Assembly (NCBI RefSeq): GCF_007990245.1
Contig: NZ_BJWG01000008.1
Coordinates: 124,001 to 188,000, forward strand
DNA length: 64,000 bases
From: Cellulomonas composti
Lineage (GTDB): Bacteria; Actinomycetota; Actinomycetes; Actinomycetales; Cellulomonadaceae
Reading direction: 5' to 3'
In this document: one piece after another, positions 40,369-47,713 of the stretch
How positions within the stretch are numbered: position 1 is the stretch's first letter
Layout: every line of letters starts with the position of its first letter
Program-made: the position numbers and the translations under genes
The notes under the pieces: generated by a model
The model's database searches: none
Seen by the model: only the letters and a program-made list of their open reading frames with translations
What the model was told of the DNA's origin: nothing

Positions 40369-41822
40369 GCCACCTCGAAGCGCACGAGCCGCCGCGCGAC
40401 GTCGACCTCCGCGAGGCGCACGTCGACCTCCTCGCCGAGCGGGAGCCCGGCGCCGCCGACCCGCGCGCGCACCACGGGCTCGCGAAGCTGGACGACCCCG
40501 GTCGCGCCGTCGTCGCGCACGTCCACGACCGCGCCGCGGAAGACCTCTCCCTGCCGCCCGGCCAGCACCGCCGCCTCGACGAGGTCGAGGCAGCCGCGCT
40601 CGTACGCCGACGCCCGCCGGTCCCCCTCGGCCATCCGGGCCGGCAGGTCCGGCAGCGCCGCGCGGACCCAGTCCGCCGGGTCGCTCCCGGCGCTGACCGC
40701 CACGCAGACCTCCTCGGCGAACCGGTCGACGAGGCGGCGCAGCGGCGCCGTGACGTGCGCGTACGGTGCCGCGATCGCGCCGTGGCCCGGATGCTCGGGC
40801 GGCGCGCCGTCGAAAGCCGCGTACGCGGCGCCGCGCAGCAGCGTCGTCGCCTCGGTGAGCACCGCCGCGTGCGCGGGCCGGGCCGCGTCCAGGCCGCGCA
40901 GCACATCACCGACGTCGGTGCCCACGGGCCAGTCGACGCCCAGCGCGAGCGCGGCGCGCCGGAGCCGGGCGACGTCGCGGTCGTCGGCCGCGGGCAGCGT
41001 GCGCAGGATCCCCACGCGCGCGTCCAGCATGAGGCGAGCGGCGCTGATGCCGGTGAGCAGCGAGATCTGCGCGTTCCACTCCTCCACAGGCAGTGTCGAT
41101 CGGCTCGCGAGCACCCACGCGCCGTCGCGCCGCTCGACGACCTGCTCGGGCGTCGGCAGGGTGATGCCGCCCCGCTCGCGCTCCGCCGCTTGGCGCAGGA
41201 GCCCGACCGTGCGCAGCAGCCCGAGCGGGCCGTCGGGCTCACCGCCGTCGCGGGAGCCGTCGACGAGGCCCTGCGCCTGCTCGTAGGACAGCCGCCGGTC
41301 GCTGCGCACCATCGCCCGCCCGACGTGCACCGCCTGTGGCATCCCGTCCCCGTCGAGGTCGATCTGCCACAGCAGTGCGGGCGCGTCCTGCCCCGGCAGC
41401 AGGCTCGCCGCACCCTCGCTGAGCCGCGGCGGGTGCAGCGGCGTGCGCCGGTCCGGCGCGTACAGCGTGGTCACGCGCCGCCGCGCCTCGTCGTCGATCG
41501 CCCGACCCGGCACGACCCACGCGGCGACGTCCGCGATCGCGTAGTGCACTCGGAACCCGTCACCGCGGCGCTCGAGGTGCAGCGCCTGGTCGAGATCGCG
41601 CGAGCCCTCCGGGTCGATCGTCAGCAGCGGCAGGTCGCGCGCGTCCCGACGATCGTCGCCGGCATGCGGGTCGGCCTCGGCGACCCGGCGCGCCTCGTCG
41701 CTGACCGGCGGCGGGAACTCGTCGGGGATGGCGAGCTCGGCGCGCAGCGCGGCCAGCCCGTCGCGGACGGCGGTGTCGACGGCACGGTCGTCGGACCGGA
41801 GCCGTACCTGGCGTCGTGGCAC
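40365..41822 (-). CDS. RNB-domain ribonuclease (RNase II/R family)
   Basis: The 485-residue protein is an exoribonuclease of the RNB type. The catalytic Asp cluster is visible in LLTIDPEGSRDLDQALHLER, followed by VHYAIADVAAWV and PPRLSEGAASLLPGQDAPAL. Cold-shock domains at the N-terminus are missing; a short OB/S1-like beta region ends the protein (VFRGAVVDVRDDGATGVVQL). It is shorter than classical RNase R, like the actinobacterial form. It starts the operon with the YdeI-family gene. Confidence 0.9.
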   Translation of the reverse strand: MPRRQVRLRSDDRAVDTAVRDGLAALRAELAIPDEFPPPVSDEARRVAEADPHAGDDRRDARDLPLLTIDPEGSRDLDQALHLERRGDGFRVHYAIADVAAWVVPGRAIDDEARRRVTTLYAPDRRTPLHPPRLSEGAASLLPGQDAPALLWQIDLDGDGMPQAVHVGRAMVRSDRRLSYEQAQGLVDGSRDGGEPDGPLGLLRTVGLLRQAAERERGGITLPTPEQVVERRDGAWVLASRSTLPVEEWNAQISLLTGISAARLMLDARVGILRTLPAADDRDVARLRRAALALGVDWPVGTDVGDVLRGLDAARPAHAAVLTEATTLLRGAAYAAFDGAPPEHPGHGAIAAPYAHVTAPLRRLVDRFAEEVCVAVSAGSDPADWVRAALPDLPARMAEGDRRASAYERGCLDLVEAAVLAGRQGEVFRGAVVDVRDDGATGVVQLREPVVRARVGGAGLPLGEEVDVRLAEVDVARRLVRFEVA

Positions 41823-41873
41823 CGCCCGAGCCTATGGCGACGGGCCGGGCCCGGCGCCCGGTGACCTGGCGGG

Positions 41874-42794
41874 TCAGCCGATCGGCGGCGCGGGCGGACC
41901 CGGTTCGGCCGGCGGTGAGGGCGGCGTCGGCGGGGCAAGCGGGCCTGCGCCAGCGGCAGGGGATGCCGGCTGCGGGGCGAACGGCCCGGCGCCGGGCACG
42001 GGCGGTGCCGGCGGCGCGCCGGGCGTGAACGTCGGCGCGCCGGGCGTGAACTTCGGCGCGCCGGGCGTCAGGTACCCGGGGTGCGCGCCCTCGACGGGCG
42101 CCGCGAACGCGTTCTCGTCGTCCGCCTCCGCCCGGCGGGCACGGCGTCGCGACAGCAGGATCACCGTGATCACGACGACGAGCACGACGACGCCGATCGC
42201 GACGGCGAGCCAGATCCACTTCAGGAGGGGCGACGCCGGGCTGTCCTTCGCCGTCGCCTGCATCGTGATCGCCTCGGAGCCGTCGCCGGTCCAGGTGACC
42301 GTCGTGCCGCTGATCTCGCCGTTCGCGGACGTCACGGGCCCGGGGAAGGTGAAGGCGATCCGGATGTCCCCGCCGCTCAGCTGCGGCGTCTCCTCGTCCT
42401 CGGAGGCTCCGCCGAGGTCGAGCGTGCCGTCGACCGTGAAGGTCCCGTCCTCGTGCGTGACCGTCATGTCCTCGTCGCCGAACTCGGACAACGGCTGGTC
42501 GACGAACGTGTAGGTGCGGCCCACGAACGTGTCGTCCTGGTACGGCTCCACGGAGGTCGCGTCGTCGCCGAGCGAGTCCTCGGTGCTGTCGAGGAACTCG
42601 TCGACGGTCTGGCCCGTCATCTCGAGCACGCTCTTCTCGATCGCGAACACGATCGTGCCGTCGACGGTGTCGTCGGCCGCGAACGTCAGGCTCATGTCGA
42701 GCTTCACGCATCCCGCGAGGGAGAGCAGCACGGCGACGGCCAGCCCGACGAGCGCGAGGGGACGGGTGACGGAGCGGGCGCGTGAGGGCGTCAT
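41874..42794 (-). CDS. LppM-like lipoprotein with C-terminal membrane helix
   Basis: The 306-residue protein starts MTPSRARSVTRPLALVG and has a lipobox LSLAGC (Cys about 26). The extracytoplasmic part (about 27-215) matches the DUF3153/LppM fold with MSLTFAADDTVDGTIVFAIEK. A membrane helix (about 225-245) follows, and the tail has Gly/Ala/Pro repeats (PGAPKFTPGAPTFTPGAP). Mycobacterial LppM influences phagocytosis and lipoglycans. In-frame starts at 42803 and 42806 are possible. Confidence 0.82.
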   Translation of the reverse strand: MTPSRARSVTRPLALVGLAVAVLLSLAGCVKLDMSLTFAADDTVDGTIVFAIEKSVLEMTGQTVDEFLDSTEDSLGDDATSVEPYQDDTFVGRTYTFVDQPLSEFGDEDMTVTHEDGTFTVDGTLDLGGASEDEETPQLSGGDIRIAFTFPGPVTSANGEISGTTVTWTGDGSEAITMQATAKDSPASPLLKWIWLAVAIGVVVLVVVITVILLSRRRARRAEADDENAFAAPVEGAHPGYLTPGAPKFTPGAPTFTPGAPPAPPVPGAGPFAPQPASPAAGAGPLAPPTPPSPPAEPGPPAPPIG

Positions 42795-42951
42795 GGCGGT
42801 CATCATGGCGGGCGCGGGCGGCCCGCGTCCGGCGTTGTGCACATCCGAACGGGTGACGCTCGCCCCACGTGCGGGTGGATTGAGCGCACGCTGCGGGTGG
42901 ATTCCCGCCGAACCGGCCACAAGACAGCACAATTCCGGCAGGGTGACAGCC

Positions 42952-43131
42952 GTGAACGCTGCTCCCGCTCGCGATCCCGGACGCTGCACGGTCTGCGACC
43001 AGATGGTCGAGATCGGCGCGCGCTCACTGCCCTGGGCGGGCGGCCCCGCCCACGAGGCGTGTGCGGTCTACGCACGCAACACCACCGCCGGCTACCGCAC
43101 GCACGCCGCCTCCCACCAGCGCAGCGCCTGA
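42952..43131 (+). CDS. Small Cys/His protein, function unknown
   Basis: GTG 42952 with GGCAGGG upstream gives a 59-residue product (VNAAPARDPGRCTVCDQM). It has C-x-x-C and H-x-x-C (GPAHEACAVY), consistent with one zinc site, and ends AASHQRSA. An in-frame GTG at 42943 is an alternative. It is divergent from the LppM-like gene. No family was recognised. Confidence 0.6.
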   Translation: MNAAPARDPGRCTVCDQMVEIGARSLPWAGGPAHEACAVYARNTTAGYRTHAASHQRSA

Positions 43132-43313
43132 GGCCTCGCGCTCGATCGAGGTCGGACAGCGGCCCGGGTGGTCAGCTCGACCTCGACGACGGTGACGGGC
43201 GCGCCGCCTCGGTTCCTGACCCACACCACACTGAGAGCGCGTGTGGTGAGCACTCCGGGTTCTACGCAGTCGAGCGGCGCCGAGCTGCGGGTCGTCCTCT
43301 CGGTTGCGGTCGT
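43132..43313 (-). pseudogene. Possible remnant: open, protein-like frame after the lipoprotein stop
   Basis: In the same frame as the lipoprotein gene and directly after its TGA, about 60 codons read on without a stop. They contain LTTRALSVVWVRNRGGAPV then TVVEVELTTRA, beta-strand-like and similar in style to the upstream lipoprotein domain (IGLSTLRNEGTSVAEVTDVTL). There is no good start codon. It may be the remains of a second copy or a truncated C-terminal part. Confidence 0.3.
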
Positions 43314-43838
43314 TCAGTCGTCCGAGCCCGGCGGCGTCCAGTCGGCGTCGCACGGCGCGCCGGCTTCGCTCGTCTGCATCCACAGCCTGGTCCGGACGTG
43401 GGACTCGCGACCGTCGACCCGGTAGGTCACCCGCACGCCGTCGGCGCGCGCGGCGTGGACTCCGGACCGCAGCCCGATGCCGACGACGACGAACACGGTG
43501 CCGCCGGGCTCGACCGTCATGACCGGGTCGTCCGGCATGACGAACGGCTGCCCGTTCGACGGGGTGTCCGCCTCGGGCACGAGGTACGCCCCGACGAGCT
43601 CGATGCCGTCGGTCGGGTCGATGAGCGTCACGTCCGTCACCTCGGCGACCGACGTGCCCTCGTTGCGAAGCGTGCTCAGGCCGATCAGCACGGGTCCGGT
43701 CGCGGCCTGCTGTGCGCAGTACCCGGAGCCCGTCGCATCGTCGTTGACGAGCCCGCCGCCGGTCGCACAGCCCGCCAGCGCGAGCAGACCAAGGGCGACG
43801 ACCCACGCGCGGGACCGAACACTCCATCGAGCGCGCAT
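43314..43838 (-). CDS. Lipoprotein of unknown function
   Basis: The 174-residue protein starts MRARWSVRSRAWVVALG at ATG 43838 with GGGAG upstream. The signal peptide ends with lipobox LALAGC (Cys about 24). The mature part is a beta-sandwich-like domain with one further Cys pair (SGYC ... GAPCD). It should be anchored to the outer face of the membrane. The family is not recognised. Confidence 0.75.
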   Translation of the reverse strand: MRARWSVRSRAWVVALGLLALAGCATGGGLVNDDATGSGYCAQQAATGPVLIGLSTLRNEGTSVAEVTDVTLIDPTDGIELVGAYLVPEADTPSNGQPFVMPDDPVMTVEPGGTVFVVVGIGLRSGVHAARADGVRVTYRVDGRESHVRTRLWMQTSEAGAPCDADWTPPGSDD

Positions 43839-43966
43839 CACACGTCTCCCGCCTGCCCAGGTCATCGGCCTACAGCGTCCAGGCGGCGGTTGTCGTGACG
43901 ACCGTCGCGTCCGGGCCCATGCGGCATCGTACGGATGCTCGACTGACGCCGACGATCCTCGGCAAG

Positions 43967-43996
43967 TGTCGAGTATTCTCGACGACTGTCGAGTAT
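43967..43996. repeat. Two direct TGTCGAGTAT motifs exactly 20 bp apart
   Basis: TGTCGAGTAT occurs at 43967-43976 and 43987-43996. The first is part of a TCGAG-tatt-CTCGA inverted repeat. They lie in the 230-base gap between the lipoprotein start and tRNA-Ser. Spacing of two helical turns puts both on the same face of DNA, as in a regulator's operator pair. Confidence 0.5.
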
Positions 43997-44072
43997 CGTC
44001 ACCGCTGGATAGCTACGCGACAGGTCGGTCAGGACCGGTTGTAGCACTCTGAACTGCATGTTTACCGTTCGG

Positions 44073-44164
44073 CGGAGGGCAAGGGATTCGAACCCTTGAG
44101 GACGGGGTTGTCCCGCCCTAACGGTTTTCAAGACCGTCGCTTTCGGCCGCTCAGCCAGCCCTCC
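44073..44164 (-). tRNA. tRNA-Ser(TGA)
   Basis: The minus strand forms a class II tRNA: acceptor GGAGGGC/GCCCTCC with G73 and no encoded CCA. The anticodon loop is CTTGAAA (anticodon TGA). A long variable arm (GGGCGGGACAACCCCGTCC) and a T-loop TTCGAAT are present. It reads UCA and, with wobble, other UCN codons. Confidence 0.95.
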
Positions 44165-44221
44165 TGGTCGGGCCGGGCCCGACGAGCGCGACGAGTCTCC
44201 CACACCGCAGACGGCCGCAGG

Positions 44222-45607
44222 TCAGCGGGACGAGGCGGGGACCTCGCCGCGTGCGATGGCGTCGACGAAGTGCGCGTGGTCGACCTCGACCCGGTCCGCG
44301 TAGTCCGTCGCGAACTGCGCGAACGCCTCGTCGGCGCGGCTCGAGGTGCCGAGGTACGCGGCGATCGCGAGCCGGTCGCCGGAGCGGGCGTGCGCGCGAG
44401 CCAGGGTCCACGCGCACAGGCGCGCGTAGGCGCCTAGTCCCGCGGGACGCAGCTGTTCCACCTCGACGGAGCCCTTCCAGTCGCGCAGCTGGCGCACGTA
44501 GAAGTCGCGCAGGATGCCGTCGATGCCCTGGGTGGTCTGCCAGCCGAGCAACACGTCGCTCGCGGCCTGCATGAGCCGCTGGCCCTCCACGACGCGGCGG
44601 CCGTGGTGCTCGTACTCGCTCGCGCCGAGGTACGGCTCGAGCACGGACGCCTGGGCCTCCTTGGCCTGCAGCACGACGAGGTCGCCCGGGTTGGCGCCCT
44701 GCAGCAGGATGATCCAGGCGCGCGTGCCGACGCTGCCGACCCCGACGACCTTGCGCGCCAGGTCGACGACCTCGTACTCGGTCGCGAGCCGGCGGCGGTC
44801 GGGCGGCAGGCTGTCGCGCCACAGATCGACGAGGCCGGCGAGACCCGCCTCGAACCGCTCCGCATCGACGCCGAAGACCTGCTCGTCGATCGGGACGACG
44901 AGCGGCGGGTCGGACCGGAACCGCCGGCGACCGTCCGCGCGGACCTCCGTGAGGCGGTCGACGGCCTGCAGGTGGTCGCGCCGGCGCGCCTTGGCCGCGA
45001 CGTCGCGGACGTTCCGGGCGGCGCTGTGGCCGAGCGCGGCCGCGGCCGCCTGCTCGGCACCCTTCGCGTCGAGCCGCGCGTACCAGACGTCGATCGCGCG
45101 CGCCCGCGCGAAGTGCTGCATCGTCATGCGGTACTCCCGGCCCGTGCCCAGGCATGCCCGCCGCCGCTCGTCGCGGGTCGCGCCGATGCTGCGTCCCGCG
45201 AGCTCGACACTCGCGACGAGGCGCTTGACGTCCCACTCGAACGGGCCGGGGAGCGTCTCGTCGAAGTCGTTGAGGTCGAACAGCAGCCGACGCTCGGGCG
45301 AGCCGAACAACCCGAAGTTGCTCAGGTGGGCGTCACCGCACAGCTGCACGACGAGACCGCTGTGCGACCCGTCGGCGAGGTCTGCGGCCATGACCCCGGC
45401 CGTGCCGCGGTAGAACGCGAAGGCGGACTCGGACATCCGGTGATGCCGCAGCGGGATCAGCTCGGGGAGCCGGCCGCTCGCCTGCGCAAGCACCGAGGTG
45501 GTGGCGTCGACCCCGTCGGCACGCGGCGCGAGCACCGCGATCGCGGTCCGCGGGTAGTCCTGTCGTGCGGCACGTCCGGCTGCGACGCGCACCTCGGTGG
45601 TCTCCAC
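44222..45607 (-). CDS. DUF2252 family protein
   Basis: The 461-residue protein starts at GTG 45607. A -10-like TACGGT (45619-45614) ends six bases upstream, which suggests a leaderless transcript. Kinase-like fold signatures of DUF2252 are visible: ELIPLRHHRMSESAFAFYRGTAGVM, QLCGDAHLSNFGLFGSPERRLLFDLNDFDE and WIILLQGANPGDLVVLQAKEA. The catalytic substrate of this family is unknown; it resembles aminoglycoside-phosphotransferase-like kinases. Confidence 0.87.
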   Translation of the reverse strand: METTEVRVAAGRAARQDYPRTAIAVLAPRADGVDATTSVLAQASGRLPELIPLRHHRMSESAFAFYRGTAGVMAADLADGSHSGLVVQLCGDAHLSNFGLFGSPERRLLFDLNDFDETLPGPFEWDVKRLVASVELAGRSIGATRDERRRACLGTGREYRMTMQHFARARAIDVWYARLDAKGAEQAAAAALGHSAARNVRDVAAKARRRDHLQAVDRLTEVRADGRRRFRSDPPLVVPIDEQVFGVDAERFEAGLAGLVDLWRDSLPPDRRRLATEYEVVDLARKVVGVGSVGTRAWIILLQGANPGDLVVLQAKEAQASVLEPYLGASEYEHHGRRVVEGQRLMQAASDVLLGWQTTQGIDGILRDFYVRQLRDWKGSVEVEQLRPAGLGAYARLCAWTLARAHARSGDRLAIAAYLGTSSRADEAFAQFATDYADRVEVDHAHFVDAIARGEVPASSR

Positions 45608-45613
45608 GCGGTC

Positions 45614-45619
45614 ACCGTA
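45614..45619 (-). promoter_or_regulatory. -10 element (TACGGT) of a leaderless promoter
   Basis: TACGGT on the minus strand fits TAnnnT and ends six bases before the DUF2252 GTG. Confidence 0.5.
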
Positions 45620-45642
45620 GAACGCGAACCCGCCGACGAGCC

Positions 45643-46101
45643 TCAGCCACGCACCCACGGCGTCGTGTCGCGCTCCCACCATCGCTCCGGCCTGCCCGGC
45701 GAGAGCACGACGAGACCGTGGAGCGCCGCGACCCGGGCGAGATGCACCTCGTACGTCGCGACGGTCGTGACGTCACGGTGTGCGAGCGCGGTCCCGAGAT
45801 GCAGCGCGGTGAAGGGCGGAAGGACGCTCGCGACGTCGGTGGCCCGCAGGATCGCCTGGTCCGAGAACCGGACCAGCTCGAGGCGCTCGCCGACCGACTG
45901 CGCGACGTCGCGAGCGGTGCGGTCACGCCACCGGGCAGTGCCTCGCAGCTCCGTGAGGCTCAGCGGTGACACGACGAGGTCGGCCTCGTGCTCGTCGGCC
46001 CAGGCACGCCACTGATCGCCGCCGGGAGCCCCGGCGAGATACCGGGACAACGCCGAACCGTCCGCGTACACACGCGGACGATCGACAGCCGGACGGGTCA
46101 C
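45643..46101 (-). CDS. PIN-domain protein without a visible antitoxin
   Basis: The 152-residue protein starts at GTG 46101 (VTRPAVDRPRVYADGSAL). PIN features: YADGSALSRYL (first Asp), LSLTELRGTA (Glu), and AILRATDVASVLPPFTALHLGTA with a late Asp/Glu set. VapC-type toxins share this layout, yet no antitoxin gene lies next to it: upstream is only a terminator. It may be a solitary RNase or toxin. Confidence 0.75.
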   Translation of the reverse strand: MTRPAVDRPRVYADGSALSRYLAGAPGGDQWRAWADEHEADLVVSPLSLTELRGTARWRDRTARDVAQSVGERLELVRFSDQAILRATDVASVLPPFTALHLGTALAHRDVTTVATYEVHLARVAALHGLVVLSPGRPERWWERDTTPWVRG

Positions 46102-46163
46102 CCCACCATCCTCCCGGACACCTCGCGTCCGTGGGCGTCGACGGGCGTCGGCGGACGGGTGCA

Positions 46164-46200
46164 CGAAGGCCGACCCCGGGAGCACCGGGATCGGCCTTCG
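46164..46200 (-). terminator. Terminator after the conservon
   Basis: Ten-base arms (CGAAGGCCGA and TCGGCCTTCG) flank a 17-base loop, thirteen bases after the CvnD stop on the minus strand. It ends the CvnA-D operon and precedes the PIN gene. Confidence 0.8.
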
Positions 46201-46212
46201 TGACGAGCTGCC

Positions 46213-46824
46213 TCAGCGGCTGCGCAGACGCTCCATCGCGAGCTGCACGAGCGAGATGAGGGCCTGCTTGGTCGCGGCGCGCGAGCGGGCGTCCGTGTAG
46301 AGCACCGGCACGTGCGGCGGGATCGCCAGCGCCTCGCGGACGTCCTCGAGCGCGTGCTTGGCCACGCCGTCGAAGCAGTTGACGCCCACGACGAACGGGA
46401 TGCCCCGGCTCTCGAAGTAGTCGACCGCGGGGAAGCACTGGTCGAGACGGTCGGTGTCCACCAGCACGACGGCGCCGATGGCGCCGCGGACCAGGTCGTC
46501 CCACATGAACAGGAAGCGGTCCTGGCCAGGCGTGCCGAACAGGTACAGCCACAGCGAACCCGGCAGCGCGATGCGGCCGAAGTCCATGGCGACCGTGGTG
46601 GTGGTCTTGCGGTCCGAGACGCCGCCGGCGTCGTCGACGCCGATGGAGTGCTCGGTCATCGCGGCCTCGGTGTTGAGGGGCTCGATGTCCGAGATGGACC
46701 CGATGAAGGTCGTCTTGCCGACGGCGAAGCCGCCCGCGACGACGATCTTGACGACGGTAGGGGCAACAGACGCGGCGGTTCCGGCCGGAGCGGCCACCGC
46801 GGCGTCAGAGGGCGGAAATGCCAT
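46213..46824 (-). CDS. Small Ras-like GTPase of the conservon (CvnD)
   Basis: The 203-residue protein starts MAFPPSDAAVAAPAG at ATG 46824 with GGAGAG eight bases upstream. It has a P-loop VVAGGFAVGKTTFIG, a switch region (TEHSIGVDD), the DFGRI and FGTPGQDRFLF (G3) motifs and VGVNCFDG (G4-like NxxD). In Streptomyces and mycobacteria, CvnD-type GTPases work with the roadblock protein as an MglA/MglB-like switch. It overlaps CvnC by 20 bases. Confidence 0.92.
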   Translation of the reverse strand: MAFPPSDAAVAAPAGTAASVAPTVVKIVVAGGFAVGKTTFIGSISDIEPLNTEAAMTEHSIGVDDAGGVSDRKTTTTVAMDFGRIALPGSLWLYLFGTPGQDRFLFMWDDLVRGAIGAVVLVDTDRLDQCFPAVDYFESRGIPFVVGVNCFDGVAKHALEDVREALAIPPHVPVLYTDARSRAATKQALISLVQLAMERLRSR

Positions 46825-47182
46825 TGAGAACACTCTCCAGCACGCTCAGGGACAGGGCGGGGGACTCACCGGTGTTGACCTCGACCGGCTGTGAGGTGTG
46901 CACGCGCACGAGTTGCTGGTCGGACATGTCCGAGACCAGGATCCGGACGACGCCGATCGGCAGGTGAAGCAGGGCCGACAGCTCGGCGACCGAGATGTAT
47001 GTGTGCGCGGCGTGCTGAAGGATCGACCGCCGTTCGGGCGGCAGACCCTGGCGCGACACGGCGTCCGGCAGCGCTTCGACCAGAGCCTCGAGAGGCAGGT
47101 CGGAGCGCGCCGAGCGCACGCGGCCACCGGTCACGGCGTAGGGCCGGACCGTCCTGGCCTCGTACTCGATGTGCTCGCTCAA
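46805..47182 (-). CDS. DUF742 protein of the conservon (CvnC)
   Basis: The 125-residue protein starts at TTG 47182 with GAGGAG seven bases upstream; the TTG start is decided by that site. DUF742 shows VRPYAVTGGRVRS, then an HTH-like segment ISVAELSALLHLPIGVVRILVSDM (about 64-87). It is thought to link the sensor kinase and the GTPase. It overlaps the GTPase gene. Confidence 0.9.
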   Translation of the reverse strand: MSEHIEYEARTVRPYAVTGGRVRSARSDLPLEALVEALPDAVSRQGLPPERRSILQHAAHTYISVAELSALLHLPIGVVRILVSDMSDQQLVRVHTSQPVEVNTGESPALSLSVLESVLNGISAL

Positions 47183-47193
47183 GAGATGACTCC

Positions 47194-47643
47194 TCAGACG
47201 GCGGGGGTACGGGTGGCACCGTCGACGGGGAGCTGACCGCGCATCTCGGAGATGAGCTGCGGCGTCAACGTCGCCTCGGTGCGGGACACGAGCATGGCCA
47301 TCTCGTATCCGATGAGGCCGACATCGCAGCTCGAGTCGGCGACCACGGCGAGGACGGAGCCGTTCGAGACGGTCATGAGGAAGAGGAACAGTGAGTCCAT
47401 CTCGATGATCGCCTGACGCACCTCCCCCGCACGAAGCTGCCGCGACGCGCCGCGGGTCAGGCTCGACATGCCGGAAACGATCGCAGCAAGCTGGTCGCCA
47501 CTGGTGCGGTCCAGCTGTTCCGACATCGCCATGAGAAGACCGTCGGCCGACACCACGAGCGTGTGGCGAGTGCCGGGCACGGTCCGGACAAAGTTGTCCA
47601 GGAGCCAGCCGAAGTTGGCTGCCTCGGTGCTGAGCGCGGTCAC
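47194..47643 (-). CDS. Roadblock/LC7 protein of the conservon (CvnB)
   Basis: The 149-residue protein starts at GTG 47643 with AAGGAGGAA directly upstream. The roadblock fold is visible: FVRTVPGTRHTLVVSADGLLMAMS, then ASRQLRAGEVRQAIIEMDSLFLFLMTV and SCDVGLIGYEMAMLVSR. It should act as the GTPase-activating partner of CvnD, as MglB does for MglA. Coding is tightly spaced: CvnC starts 11 bases after its end. Confidence 0.92.
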   Translation of the reverse strand: MTALSTEAANFGWLLDNFVRTVPGTRHTLVVSADGLLMAMSEQLDRTSGDQLAAIVSGMSSLTRGASRQLRAGEVRQAIIEMDSLFLFLMTVSNGSVLAVVADSSCDVGLIGYEMAMLVSRTEATLTPQLISEMRGQLPVDGATRTPAV

Positions 47644-47713
47644 ACTTCCTCCTTGCAGGTGCAGTCGAGGACTGCGGGTTCGGACGTCCCCACTTCGGGG
47701 GCGATCGTGGGGA

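Noticed and set aside
43862..44203. Minus-strand frame across tRNA-Ser(TGA)
   Set aside because: It covers a clear class II tRNA gene and has no protein family features.
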